Numbered from the stretch's first letter, positions 1-8,709 are shown. The stretch: DNA of 64,000 nucleotides from Streptomonospora litoralis (GCF_004323735.1 NZ_CP036456.1:1-64000), one strand, 5' to 3'. Program-made: numbers and translations. The notes: generated from the sequence alone by a model not told the origin.

Positions 1-245
1 CCCCGTCCGGGGCGGCGAACACCGGACGAGGCCCACCCAACACCTGATCTGACCAGGAGTTGAGCGTAGTGATCAGTGTAAGCTCCGCCCGCACCGCACG
101 GTCCTCCCGGTGCGCGCCGCCGCCGGCCTCCCACGGCCGCGGCCCCGCTCGCTCTCGCTCCCGTGCCGCGGTGCACCTGCGCCTGCCCTCCGTCGTGGAG
201 GGCGGACGCGGGAGCACCACGACCCACGGATGGAAGCGAGAGGCT
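1..245. other. Left edge, no supported gene
   Basis: A reading frame open from position 60 runs into the next gene, but it lacks a ribosome binding site at its first start and its first 60 codons are Arg/Ser/Pro-rich low-complexity sequence typical of out-of-frame GC-rich DNA. I see no gene, RNA or clear promoter here. Confidence 0.5.
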
Positions 246-608
246 ATGAGCGACACCGAGGACCCGGCCGCGCCTGCCGTGACCTACACGCCCGGCGGCG
301 GCACCTACCCCTACACCATCAGCGGTCTGCGCATGACCGCCCCCGAGGCCATCGCCTACCTGGCCCAGCGCGGCGGCCACAGCCTGCGCGACGCCGGCGA
401 CGCGGTCGCCCTGGCGCGCGTCGACGCCTGCAACGCCGCCCAGCCCACCGTCGACCTCGTCGGCGACGACGAGTACCGCATCGACGGCCCCGACGGGCCG
501 ACCTACCCGCGCGAGTTGGCGGCCGCGCTGCTCATCGAGGAGTACCGCCGCACCGAGGGAGAAGCGGCCCGTCTCCTCGACGAGGCCCGCGACCGCGCCA
601 CCGGCTGA
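246..608 (+). CDS. Hypothetical acidic protein, first gene of transfer-like operon
   Basis: I chose ATG 246 because GCGAGAGG lies just upstream; longer in-frame starts have no ribosome site and add low-complexity residues. The 120-aa product is acidic and soluble, with no signal peptide or membrane segment. It has a central Thr/Pro/Gly/Tyr-rich stretch and a helical C-terminus. I do not recognise the family. It precedes Spd/TraB-type genes on the same strand, separated from them by a hairpin, so it may be an independent accessory gene. Confidence 0.7.
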   Translation: MSDTEDPAAPAVTYTPGGGTYPYTISGLRMTAPEAIAYLAQRGGHSLRDAGDAVALARVDACNAAQPTVDLVGDDEYRIDGPDGPTYPRELAAALLIEEYRRTEGEAARLLDEARDRATG

Positions 609-628
609 CGGACCCCGGACACACGAAC

Positions 629-669
629 GGCCCGCCCCCGTGAACCAGCCAGGACACCGGGGGCGGGCC
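629..669 (+). terminator. GC-rich hairpin after first gene
   Basis: A perfect 12-bp stem (GGCCCGCCCCCG with its complement) encloses a 17-nt loop. There is no T-tract, as is common for actinobacterial terminators. It lies between the stop at 608 and the start at 701. Confidence 0.55.
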
Positions 670-700
670 GCCTCCCCAACCCTGTGAGGAGACCCCAAGG

Positions 701-919
701 ATGTCCCACCCGCACACCCTCCAGCAAACGGCTCTCGTCCAGGTCACCGCGCCGATCCGCCGCGCCGTACCGCACGTTGCCGAGGTCGCGGCGGCGCTGC
801 CGTGGTGGCTCTGGCCCACCCTGGCCATCGCCGCGCTGATCACGGCGGCGGTGATCCTCGCGACCCGCGCGCCGTCGCGCAGTGCGCAGGACCGTGAGGG
901 CTGGGGGGTGCCGAAGTGA
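701..919 (+). CDS. Small single-pass membrane protein
   Basis: A 72-aa protein starting at ATG 701 behind TGAGGAGA. Residues about 29-50 form one strongly hydrophobic segment flanked by Trp and by Arg, so it is a bitopic membrane protein. The stop overlaps the GTG start of the next gene, so the two are translationally coupled. Small membrane proteins beside Spd genes are common in actinomycete plasmids; the specific role is unknown. Confidence 0.75.
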   Translation: MSHPHTLQQTALVQVTAPIRRAVPHVAEVAAALPWWLWPTLAIAALITAAVILATRAPSRSAQDREGWGVPK

Positions 920-2397
920 CCGCCCCGCCCGACATCCCTGACCGGCTCGTCCGCGCGGTGGTGGACGAGCTGGCCGGCATGCCCTGGTACGCCTGGCTGA
1001 CCACCGGACTGCTGCTGTCCGCCCTGGCGGTGCTGGCCGCCTGGTGGGTGGTGCGCACCGTGCGGCGCGTCGGCCGCGCCCTGCTCGCCGCGATCCGGGA
1101 GGCCGCCCACGGCGACCAGGCCGCCCGCCGCCGGATCCGCCAGGTCCTCAACGGCATGAGCCTGACCACCGCGTTGTCGGTGTCCCTGGTCGTGGCCCAG
1201 GGGTTCGGCGCGCTCGGCATCGCCCGCGTGCTGCACGAGCACGCCGAGGTGCCCGAGCCGTTCAACTGGCTCGGGTTCGCCGTGTTCCAGGCGCTCGCGG
1301 TGATCCTGATGGCGATCATCAACGAGCGCGCCGAACAGGGCGTGCCCGCCCGCGGCGTCACCCTGGGGTTCTGGGCGCTCATCGCGGCCGAAGCGCTGTT
1401 CAACACCACCCATTCCGACAACCTGGTCGGCCGCGCGGTGTTCGCCGTGATGACGCTGGTCGCGGCGTTCGGCTACCACCTGCGGATGGGGCAGAAGCGC
1501 CGCGGCCGCGAGGAGGAGCTGCGCCGCGCCGAAGGCCGCTGGGCCAACCGCCGCATCGCCCTGATCCGCTGGCTCCACCCCGTCGAACGCATCGCCGTGG
1601 CGGTGGAGCTCGCCCGCGACGAGGAGCTGGGCGCCGACGCCGCCACCCGCACCGTCCGGGAGCGTTCAGCCGAGCGGCGCCGGCTCCGGCTGCGGCGGCG
1701 CGCCGCTCGCGCGCTGTGGCGGCGCCGCCGCGTCCAGCTCGGCGGGCGCCTGGCCCGGCTGCGGCACCCGGCTTCCGAGCGGCGGGCGCAGGCGGCGCTG
1801 GATGCCGCCGGTATCGCCGACGACACCGCCGAGCTGGCCGGGGTGATGCGCAGCGTGCAGGTGCTCGCCCTGGCCGACCGGATCGCCGAGACCGACTACA
1901 CCGACCCCTCCGGCGCCCGCGGCCTCGTCGCCTCCCTCATCACCGAGGAGGCGCTGCAGCGGCGCCTGGAGCTGCCGCCCCCCACTCCGGCAGCGCCTCC
2001 CGCAGCGGCGTCCGACACGGCGACGGCGAGCACACCGACGCCTGAGCCCTGGACCGAAACCGACCCCGAGTGGGAGCGGCTCATCGACAGTGAGGAGGGC
2101 GGCGGGGCGCTCATCCCGCTCACCGGCCCCGACCGGTCGAGCGCACCGGTGAGCGTCGCCCAGGTCCGCGCCGCTCGCGCTGCGGACGAGCCCGCCCGGA
2201 CGTTGCCGCCGCACGAGCGCTACGACACCGCCCGGCGGATGTGGAGCGACGACCACTCGGTCACCGGCGCCGAACTGGCGTGGGCGACCGGGGCGGGCGA
2301 GTCCACCGCCCGCCGGTGGCGCTCAGCGTTCGCCACCGAGCACAACCGGAGCGGGCTTCCGCCGGGATGGCGCGTCGAACCCGGGGACCGGACGTGA
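916..2397 (+). CDS. DUF2637/SpdB2-like plasmid-spread membrane protein
   Basis: A 493-aa protein beginning at GTG 916. After one N-terminal membrane helix (about residues 15-45), residues about 80-195 carry several more helices in the arrangement of DUF2637 proteins, the family of SpdB2, which takes part in intramycelial plasmid spread in Streptomyces. The middle is Arg-rich and charged. The last 60 residues resemble a helix-turn-helix (ending in a segment like STARRWRSAF), so the protein may also bind DNA. It is coupled by overlap to both neighbours. Known: Spd proteins accompany TraB on actinomycete conjugative plasmids. Inferred: same job here. Confidence 0.65.
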   Translation: MTAPPDIPDRLVRAVVDELAGMPWYAWLTTGLLLSALAVLAAWWVVRTVRRVGRALLAAIREAAHGDQAARRRIRQVLNGMSLTTALSVSLVVAQGFGALGIARVLHEHAEVPEPFNWLGFAVFQALAVILMAIINERAEQGVPARGVTLGFWALIAAEALFNTTHSDNLVGRAVFAVMTLVAAFGYHLRMGQKRRGREEELRRAEGRWANRRIALIRWLHPVERIAVAVELARDEELGADAATRTVRERSAERRRLRLRRRAARALWRRRRVQLGGRLARLRHPASERRAQAALDAAGIADDTAELAGVMRSVQVLALADRIAETDYTDPSGARGLVASLITEEALQRRLELPPPTPAAPPAAASDTATASTPTPEPWTETDPEWERLIDSEEGGGALIPLTGPDRSSAPVSVAQVRAARAADEPARTLPPHERYDTARRMWSDDHSVTGAELAWATGAGESTARRWRSAFATEHNRSGLPPGWRVEPGDRT

Positions 2398-4106
2398 CGA
2401 GCACACCCACCGAAACCCCCGAGCACACGCAGCCGCCGCTCGCTGCTTCCGACCCAGCGCCGGCCGCACCGAAGCAGGGGCGGGGGAGCGGCCGCGCGGA
2501 CCGGGCGCGGCGCCGCGTGCCGCTGGCGCCGGCGGCGACCACGGCCGTCTCCGGGTTGGCGATCGGCGGGGCGCAGGTCTATGCCGCGTGGGGAACGGTC
2601 GGTCTGGCCACGGCCGCGGTGGGCACGGCCGCGGCCAGCGGTGGGGCGTTGTGGCTGCACCAGCGGCTACGGTCGCGGCGCCGCTCGGGCGGGCGCTCCC
2701 GGGGCGCCAACCGAGGGGCGTGGGGGCGGTTCACGGGTCGCCGCTCTCCGGCGGGCGGTCGGCGCTCGACGGCGAGCAGCGGACGCTCTCGGATGCCGCG
2801 CTCAACGGCCCGCGCGGCCAGGGCGAGCGCCGCCCGCCGCTCGGGGGTCGCGGGTCGGGCGGTGGCCGGGCGCCGCGCCGCCGCCCGCGGGAAGGCGGTG
2901 CCGCGGCTGGGCCGCTCGGCTGCCCGCTCCGGCGGGGTGTCGCGTGCGGCGCGCCGCTCCACCGCCGCGGCGCGGGGCCGCTCCGCGCGGGCGCTGCGCA
3001 CCGGCGCGACCCGACGGGGCGCGAGCGGGCGGAGCGGTGCGGGGCGCCGCGCCGGTGGTGGGCTGCTCGGCCGCGCCCGCGCCCGCTCCGGTTTGCGTGG
3101 CGGGGCGGCGGGGCGGCGCCAGCGCGGTGGGTGGGGGCAGCGGGGCGGGCCCGCGCAGCCACGCACCCGCCCCCGGGCGGGTGGGCGCCGCTCGCCCGCG
3201 GCCACCACCGCTGGGCGCATCGCCGCCCGCATGCGCCGCACCCGCTCAGGCAGAGCGGCCCTGGGCACCGGCAAAGGCGCCTGGTGGGCGGCGCGGGCGT
3301 CGTGGCGTATCGCCAGCCGCGCCTGCGGTGGCCGCTTGGGCGTGCTCGGCGGCCGGGTGTTCTGGCGGCGCCAGCGCGAACGCCTGCTGGATTGGGCGTG
3401 GCTGGGTCGGCAGCGCGTCGACGCGTGGCAGGCCGGCGTCGGCGATCTCGCCGCGGCCGGGTTCTGGTGGCTGCGGGCACGCGCCCACGCGCTCGCCGCC
3501 CGCCTCCGCTCGGGGGAGCTGCGGCCCTGGGAGCGCACCACCGCTCTGGTGCTCCTGCGCGGCCTCATCTGGCTCACGGGCCCGCTGGAACACCTCGCTC
3601 CGCTGCTGGAGCGCGACCCGCTCCCGCCGCCCCACCCGCCCACCGAGACCGCTGCCACCGAGAAGCGGCGCCGGGGCCGACGCGTCGGCGACCGCGTCAC
3701 CCCGGGGACACCAGCCACCAACCGCACTGAAGAGAAGGACCGATTCGTGTCACAGACCCCGCCCAACCAGCGCATCCTGGACCTGGCCGAGGAACTCAAA
3801 GCGGAGATCGTCAAGGAGCCCGAAGGGATGCTCGACGTGCTGGCGACCCTCAAAGGCGTCGAGCAGATGCAGGAGACCCTGTCGGGGGCCGTGGGGACAC
3901 TCAAGCAGCGCTTGGCCGATGACTACCCCTCCACCGCCGCCGTCGTGGAAGGGGTCGAGTTGGCGCAGACCCAGATGGCCACGGCAGGGGAGTGCTGCAC
4001 CGAGGCCCGCGAGGGTTTCGAGGAGCAGCACCCCGACGAGATCGAGCGGCTGGAGAACCAGCGCCGCCGCGAGGACATGTGGGACACCGTCAACAACCAC
4101 AGGTAG
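2394..4106 (+). CDS. Arg/Ala-rich basic protein with acidic C-terminal domain
   Basis: GTG 2394 overlaps the previous stop. The 570-aa product has an extremely basic Arg/Ala/Gly-rich region (about residues 60-300) with many RR/RRS motifs, short hydrophobic stretches, and an acidic helical C-terminal segment of about 119 aa. An in-frame GTG at 3748 has a good ribosome site (GAAGGA, 8 nt upstream), so the C-terminal domain could also be made alone. The basic part could bind nucleic acid; codon bias also inflates Arg in such frames, so the N-terminal reading is less certain than the C-terminal part. It lies between SpdB2-like and TraB-like genes. Confidence 0.6.
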   Translation: MTSTPTETPEHTQPPLAASDPAPAAPKQGRGSGRADRARRRVPLAPAATTAVSGLAIGGAQVYAAWGTVGLATAAVGTAAASGGALWLHQRLRSRRRSGGRSRGANRGAWGRFTGRRSPAGGRRSTASSGRSRMPRSTARAARASAARRSGVAGRAVAGRRAAARGKAVPRLGRSAARSGGVSRAARRSTAAARGRSARALRTGATRRGASGRSGAGRRAGGGLLGRARARSGLRGGAAGRRQRGGWGQRGGPAQPRTRPRAGGRRSPAATTAGRIAARMRRTRSGRAALGTGKGAWWAARASWRIASRACGGRLGVLGGRVFWRRQRERLLDWAWLGRQRVDAWQAGVGDLAAAGFWWLRARAHALAARLRSGELRPWERTTALVLLRGLIWLTGPLEHLAPLLERDPLPPPHPPTETAATEKRRRGRRVGDRVTPGTPATNRTEEKDRFVSQTPPNQRILDLAEELKAEIVKEPEGMLDVLATLKGVEQMQETLSGAVGTLKQRLADDYPSTAAVVEGVELAQTQMATAGECCTEAREGFEEQHPDEIERLENQRRREDMWDTVNNHR

Positions 4107-4114
4107 GAGGGATC

Positions 4115-6271
4115 GTGCAGCAGCACCCCTGGGGGTTCGGGCCGGTGGGCGCCCCGGTCGCGTCCGTGGCGGCGCTGTGGGCCGCCGCCGAAGTCGGCAC
4201 CGTGCTCGACGCGCCGTGGTGGCCGCCGATCCCGGCCGCGATCGCGGGCATGCTCGCCGTGGTGATGGCCGGTGCGCGGCGCCACATGAGCGGCCCCGGC
4301 CAGCTGCTGCGGTGCGCCGCCTGCGCCGCGGCCGGCGGCTGGATGGTGTGGGTGCTGGCCTGGGGCGCCACCACCGTGACCAACGTGGTGGTGATGGCCA
4401 CCGGTGTGCTGGTGGTGGGCGTGTTGGCGCCCGTGCTGGGGCGGCCCCTGCCCGCGGCCGAAGCCGCCCAAGGCGGGCCGCTGAGCCTGATCCACCACCA
4501 GAACCCGGCCGCCGCTGAAACGGCGGCGTGGATGAGCGCGGAGCAGCAGAAGACCGCCACCCGCGAGGAGCTGGCGCAGCTGTGGCGCCGGCTGGTGGCC
4601 GCCCAGTGGGCCCGCCTGGACGTGAACGTCTGCGCGGTGGAGTTCTGGGAACCCCTGACGGACATGGCCACCGGGCAGGTGCTGCACCCGCGGCCCGGCT
4701 ACAGCGTCGACATCGCCAACCCGCAGGCCTCCGGGATCGGGTGGCGCGACATCGCATCCCGCGCCGAAGCGTTCGCGAACGCGCTGCGGTTGGGCAACAC
4801 GTGCGGTGTCGAGGTCGCCCCGGGCGCCGAGCGGGGGCGGTGGGTCGCCCACGTCGCCCTGGTCGATGTGCTCGCCACCGAACGCCCGCTGCCCGCCGAC
4901 TACACCCCCACCTCCATCCGCGACCCGTACCCGATCGGGGTGCGCCGCACCGGCACCCCCGTGGTGTCGCGGATGGAGTGGCACGCCAAGGTCATCGTCG
5001 GGCCCCGCCGGGAGGGCAAAACCAACGGGGCGCACGTCGACATCGCCGCCCACCAGCGCATGACCGACGCCGTCGTCATCCTGCTCGACCCCAAGGGCGG
5101 CGGCATGGCGCGGATGTGGCTGCTGCCCTGGCTCCAGGGCCGGGTGGAGCGCCCGGCGTTGGCGGCGGTGGCGCTGACCCCCGCCCAGATGCGCAAAGCG
5201 GTGGAGTGGTGCGAGCGGGCGATCGAGTACCGCGACCGCGCCTACTCCCACCTGGCCATGGCCAACAACGACGACAAAATCCCGTTCTCCCCGACCCTGC
5301 CGAAGGTGACCGTGGTCTCCGACGAGCTGCACAAACTCCCACCGGATGTGCGCCAAGGGCTGGAGCGCATCAACAACGTCGGCGGCTCCTCCGGGTTCTC
5401 CACGATCGCGATGGCGCTGCGCGCCACCGGCGAATACCTCCCGAGCGGGTTGAAGAAGCAGTCCAAGGAGAAGGTGGCCGTCCGGGTGCCCAGCCCCTCC
5501 GATGCCCGCGAGCTGTTCGGCGAGGCCGCCCGCGTCACCGACACCGCCGAGCTGGCCGCCGAAGGCTACGCGCTGGCCTCCACCGGCGCCCAACCCGAGC
5601 TGATGCGCTACTACCGCGTCACCCCCGCCCAGGCCGAGGAGATCGTGATGGCCACCCACCACCTGCGCCCGCAGATGGACGAGGGCTCCGCGCAGGTGAC
5701 CGCCTGGTGGGCCACCCGGTGGGACGAGGTCGTGCCGATGCTGACCGAGACCACCACCGGCGCCGGGCCTGCGGCGCCGGCGGCGGGCGAGCAGCCGCGC
5801 CGCACCGGGTCCGCCGCCGGCGCCGCCCGCGAACAGCAGGACCGGGCCCGCGCCTACCTGGAGCGCCAGCGCCAGCGGCGCCGCGACAACGCCCGCCAGG
5901 CCGAACTGGACACCGCCGTCGACTGGGACGCGCTGGAGGCCGACGTCGCTCCAGCGGTGGAAGACCCGGCCGACCCCGACCCGGTCCCCAAAATTCTCAC
6001 CGCCACGATCAGCGTGATCGAGCGCCACGGCGCCTGGCGCATGCATTCGGCACAGATCGCCGAAGAGCTAGGCGTGGACCAGCAGGACCTCACAGCGCTG
6101 CTCATGCGGTGCGGTGCCCGCACCGTCAACCCCTTCGCCGTTGCGGGGCGGGATCCGCTGCGCGCCCGCGGCTACATCCTGGCCGAACTCGTCACCCTGT
6201 CCACCGCGATCCGCACCGGCGAGATCGCTCCGCCCCCTCTGGAGGTGTGGGAATGGCGCCCCGCCCGATGA
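4115..6271 (+). CDS. TraB/FtsK-family DNA translocase
   Basis: A 718-aa protein from GTG 4115 behind GGAGGGATC. Two to four N-terminal membrane helices are followed by an ATPase with Walker A GPRREGKT (about residue 295) and Walker B VVILLDPKGG (about residue 320). The C-terminal 90 residues look like a winged helix, as in FtsK gamma or TraB DNA-recognition domains. Family knowledge: actinomycete TraB is a hexameric pump that moves double-stranded plasmid DNA during mycelial conjugation after binding 8-bp repeats in the clt locus. The SpdB2-like neighbour and the repeats just downstream favour a conjugative role over a chromosome-segregation FtsK. Confidence 0.8.
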   Translation: MQQHPWGFGPVGAPVASVAALWAAAEVGTVLDAPWWPPIPAAIAGMLAVVMAGARRHMSGPGQLLRCAACAAAGGWMVWVLAWGATTVTNVVVMATGVLVVGVLAPVLGRPLPAAEAAQGGPLSLIHHQNPAAAETAAWMSAEQQKTATREELAQLWRRLVAAQWARLDVNVCAVEFWEPLTDMATGQVLHPRPGYSVDIANPQASGIGWRDIASRAEAFANALRLGNTCGVEVAPGAERGRWVAHVALVDVLATERPLPADYTPTSIRDPYPIGVRRTGTPVVSRMEWHAKVIVGPRREGKTNGAHVDIAAHQRMTDAVVILLDPKGGGMARMWLLPWLQGRVERPALAAVALTPAQMRKAVEWCERAIEYRDRAYSHLAMANNDDKIPFSPTLPKVTVVSDELHKLPPDVRQGLERINNVGGSSGFSTIAMALRATGEYLPSGLKKQSKEKVAVRVPSPSDARELFGEAARVTDTAELAAEGYALASTGAQPELMRYYRVTPAQAEEIVMATHHLRPQMDEGSAQVTAWWATRWDEVVPMLTETTTGAGPAAPAAGEQPRRTGSAAGAAREQQDRARAYLERQRQRRRDNARQAELDTAVDWDALEADVAPAVEDPADPDPVPKILTATISVIERHGAWRMHSAQIAEELGVDQQDLTALLMRCGARTVNPFAVAGRDPLRARGYILAELVTLSTAIRTGEIAPPPLEVWEWRPAR

Positions 6272-6480
6272 CCCGTGCCGCACACGGCACGCCCCCGACT
6301 CCCGTGCCGCACCCCGTGCCCACCTGTGACCAGCGCGGACACGCCCGGCACGGGGCAGGCGCGGTCCCGCACCGCCCCCCGCGCACGCGCTGGCGGGGCC
6401 GTCGGTGGGCCCTGATAGACCCGTGCCGCACCCCGTGCCCGTGCCCGACCACCCGCACCCGTAGACGCCAGGATCCTGCC
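6272..6480 (+). other. Repeat-rich non-coding stretch, candidate clt/transfer locus
   Basis: About 210 bp without a gene. The heptamer CCGTGCC occurs six times in direct orientation in three clusters (near 6286, 6302-6318 and 6420-6447), and GGCACG occurs inverted near 6294 and 6351. The position directly downstream of the TraB-like gene matches the usual place of clt, where TraB binds short direct repeats. The function is inferred from position and repetition only. Confidence 0.4.
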
Positions 6481-6705
6481 GTGCCCCTGTCCGACGTGCC
6501 CGCCCCGCTGCGGTGGGCCCTGCTGTCCGCCGGCCCCCGCGGTGTGCTGCGGCGCCCGCCCGGCGGTACCTGGGAGGTGACCCAAACCCACCAGGTGCGG
6601 CCCGGCGACGAGGTCCACACCCAAGACGACCTGGTGGCGGCCGGCGGGGCGGCGCTGACCGCCGAACTCCACCCCGCCCGCCTCGCGCGGGGCGGCGCCC
6701 GGTGA
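6481..6705 (+). CDS. Hypothetical small protein
   Basis: A 74-aa protein from GTG 6481 preceded by AGGATCC. It is soluble, with a compact beta-rich look and no cysteines or membrane segment. Its stop overlaps the GTG of the next gene, so both belong to the transfer operon after the repeat region. Family not recognised. Confidence 0.55.
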   Translation: MPLSDVPAPLRWALLSAGPRGVLRRPPGGTWEVTQTHQVRPGDEVHTQDDLVAAGGAALTAELHPARLARGGAR

Positions 6706-6923
6706 CCGCGGGGGAGGCGTGGGGCGAAGTCGCTCGCGATGTCGCCTGCATGATCGTGGTCGTGGCGATCGGCGCCGCGGTGCTGGGCGAGCCGCTTGCG
6801 GCCGGGCACAGCCTGCTGGGCGGGCTCCTGCTCGGCCTGGGCTGGACCCTCGTGCTGCAGACCGGCGAAGTCCTCCTTGAAGCGCACGTACAGCGCGTGC
6901 GCGAACACGGGACCACGCGATGA
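6702..6923 (+). CDS. Small two-helix membrane protein
   Basis: A 73-aa protein from GTG 6702 coupled to its upstream neighbour. Two hydrophobic helices (about residues 10-28 and 33-55) are separated by a short turn, followed by a charged amphipathic tail. It overlaps the next ATG by 4 bp. It resembles the small membrane proteins that accompany Spd genes; no family assigned. Confidence 0.6.
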   Translation: MTAGEAWGEVARDVACMIVVVAIGAAVLGEPLAAGHSLLGGLLLGLGWTLVLQTGEVLLEAHVQRVREHGTTR

Positions 6924-7639
6924 TGGGCCGCACCCACGCCGCCACCGGCCTGCCCCTCGGCGTCGCCGTCGGCGCGGCCGTCGACGGCACCCTGCCGGGC
7001 ATGGTGATCGGGGCGTGGCTGTGCGCCGGTGCGGCGCTGCTGCCCGACATCGACACCCCGGTCTCGACGGCCGCGACCGCGCTGGGCCCTCTCACCCGCC
7101 GGGTGAGCGTCGGCGTGCGGGCGTGCTCGGCGGCGGTGTGGTGGGCGACCGCCACCAAGCGGGACACCGAGGACGAGCGCGCCGACCGGGAGCACCGGGC
7201 GCTCACCCACACGGTTCCGGCGGCCGCGGCCGCCGGAATGCTCACCGCGGCCGCCACCGTATGGGCGCCCACGGCCTGGCTGATCGTGTGGGCGCTCACC
7301 GTGATCGCCCTGCGCGGCGTGCTGACTGAGGCCGGCGGGCGGTGGTCGACCGCCACGAGCGCGGCCGGTCTCACGATCGTGGTGATGGTGCTCGCCCCGC
7401 CCCACCCGGTGCTCGTCGGCGCGGCGGTCTCCGCCGGAGCGAGCGCCCACCTGGCCGGGGACGCGCTCACCCGCCAAGGGGTGCCGCTCACTTGGCCGCT
7501 CACCCACCGCGGCCGGCGGTGGTGGATGTGGCGCTCCCCGCTCACCATCGGCACCGACGAGAACAGCCGAGCAGAGCGCGCCCTGCGCTGCGCGTGCACG
7601 ATTTTCGCCCCTTTCCTGGGCGCGTGGGAGATGATGTGA
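6920..7639 (+). CDS. YdjM-like membrane-bound metal-dependent hydrolase (DUF457)
   Basis: A 239-aa polytopic protein. Diagnostic features are the N-terminal GRTHAATG, PDID near residue 39, HRALTHT near residue 92 and HLAGDALT near residue 175: the His/Asp set of the YdjM/DUF457 family of inner-membrane hydrolases. Substrates of the family are unknown. It overlaps the previous gene by 4 bp. Such genes occur on plasmids and phages; the membrane location fits a role with the transfer machinery or envelope, which is inference. Confidence 0.75.
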   Translation: MMGRTHAATGLPLGVAVGAAVDGTLPGMVIGAWLCAGAALLPDIDTPVSTAATALGPLTRRVSVGVRACSAAVWWATATKRDTEDERADREHRALTHTVPAAAAAGMLTAAATVWAPTAWLIVWALTVIALRGVLTEAGGRWSTATSAAGLTIVVMVLAPPHPVLVGAAVSAGASAHLAGDALTRQGVPLTWPLTHRGRRWWMWRSPLTIGTDENSRAERALRCACTIFAPFLGAWEMM

Positions 7640-7664
7640 CTATCCAGTTTGAGAGGAGAAGCAG

Positions 7665-7955
7665 GTGGAAGAACTGATCGAATTCCTGCGGATGCGATAC
7701 GAGGAGGACGACCGCACCATAGAGCGAGGAAGGTCGACCCGACTCGGCCCGGACCAGGCCGCCGACCTTCTGCGCAATTACGACAACAAGCGGGCGGTGT
7801 TGAACGCCCACGCCCCCCAACCCGGCGACGCGGACGGCAATCGGATACGGGCCTGCGGCGTCTGCAGCAACAGCGGCGCCCTGTGCCCGGCTGTGCTTCA
7901 CCTCGCCCAGGATTACCAGTGGCACCCGCTGTTCAATCCGGTCTGGGCATCATGA
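7665..7955 (+). CDS. DUF6221 family protein, copy 1
   Basis: A 96-aa protein from GTG 7665 behind GAGGAGAA. The pattern is an acidic N-terminal helix (EELIEFLRMRYEEDD), a central NKRAVLNAH-type segment, paired cysteines and a C-terminal HP...W motif, as in the DUF6221 proteins common on Streptomyces mobile elements. Function unknown. It is the first of three consecutive paralogues linked by short overlaps. Confidence 0.7.
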   Translation: MEELIEFLRMRYEEDDRTIERGRSTRLGPDQAADLLRNYDNKRAVLNAHAPQPGDADGNRIRACGVCSNSGALCPAVLHLAQDYQWHPLFNPVWAS

Positions 7956-8323
7956 TGGACGAACCCACGGCCTGGCTTCGCGAAGTGTGGGACGCCGACG
8001 AACGGTCAGCGCGCGCGATCGACTCGGCATCGGTCATCTTGACCATCGGGGACACTGTCAGAGGAAGCATTCCTCCCGAGGACAGCAAGTTCCGGTCACT
8101 CATCGACCCGACAGATCTCCTTGCCCGAATCGACGCAGAGCGGCGCATTCTGGACGTACACCGCCCCGTGCGCGTGCGCTCGACTGGCGATCTCGGTGAG
8201 GACTTCATCGAGCGGTGCAGCATGTGTGACCAGTTCCCCGCGCAGTACCCCTGCAGCACGGTCCGTCTGATCGCATGGGGGTACCGGCACCGTCCCGGCT
8301 ACCGAGAGGAATGGCGGCCGTGA
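7952..8323 (+). CDS. DUF6221 family protein, copy 2
   Basis: A 123-aa protein whose ATG overlaps the previous stop. It shares with its neighbours a segment like DAERRILDVHR, a CxxC-type pair (CSMCDQ), the PCSTVRLIA motif and the terminal GYREEWRP. This is the longest-conserved DUF6221 signature. The pair of cysteines plus a third Cys could bind a metal. Function unknown. Confidence 0.75.
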   Translation: MMDEPTAWLREVWDADERSARAIDSASVILTIGDTVRGSIPPEDSKFRSLIDPTDLLARIDAERRILDVHRPVRVRSTGDLGEDFIERCSMCDQFPAQYPCSTVRLIAWGYRHRPGYREEWRP

Positions 8324-8709
8324 CCATCACCGAGTTCCTGAACGCGCGGCTCCACGAAGAGCAGCAGTGGGCAATCCATCTGGAGCGCAACGCCCGCAAC
8401 TACCTGCGGGCTGAGAACCTACGCGAGGTGCGCGGCCGGGCCCGGCAGACCACTGTGGCCTGGGATCCCTATGCAGAGTTCGCGCAGCGCGTGTACCGGA
8501 GCGTGACAGGGCAACTGCGCATTCTGGAGGAGCATCCGCAAACACGCGGATGGGATGGCGACGGTGTCGACAACCCCATCTGCGAAACGTGCGCACGCGA
8601 CGACAGGGACGGCGGCCAGGATGGCGACCCGTACCCGTGCACCACGCTGCGGCTTCTGGCCCTGCCCTACGCTGATCACCCCCACTATCAGCAGGAGTGG
8701 GCGCCCTGA
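8320..8709 (+). CDS. DUF6221 family protein, copy 3
   Basis: A 129-aa protein. GTG 8320 overlaps the previous stop and has AGAGGA at proper distance; ATG 8311 is possible but its ribosome site would be only 1 nt away. It has CETC, PCTTLRLLALPYADHP and a C-terminal QQEWAP, matching the family better than copies 1 and 2. Three diverged paralogues in a row suggest tandem duplication. Confidence 0.75.
   Translation: MTITEFLNARLHEEQQWAIHLERNARNYLRAENLREVRGRARQTTVAWDPYAEFAQRVYRSVTGQLRILEEHPQTRGWDGDGVDNPICETCARDDRDGGQDGDPYPCTTLRLLALPYADHPHYQQEWAP

Noticed and set aside
2220-3904. Long opposite-strand frames across the Arg-rich gene
   Set aside because: They are Arg/Pro/Ala low-complexity translations without ribosome sites and conflict with the coupled plus-strand operon.
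4528-6705. A long second plus-strand frame inside the TraB-like gene
   Set aside because: Only its last 74 codons (from GTG 6481) have a ribosome site; the rest shadows the TraB frame.
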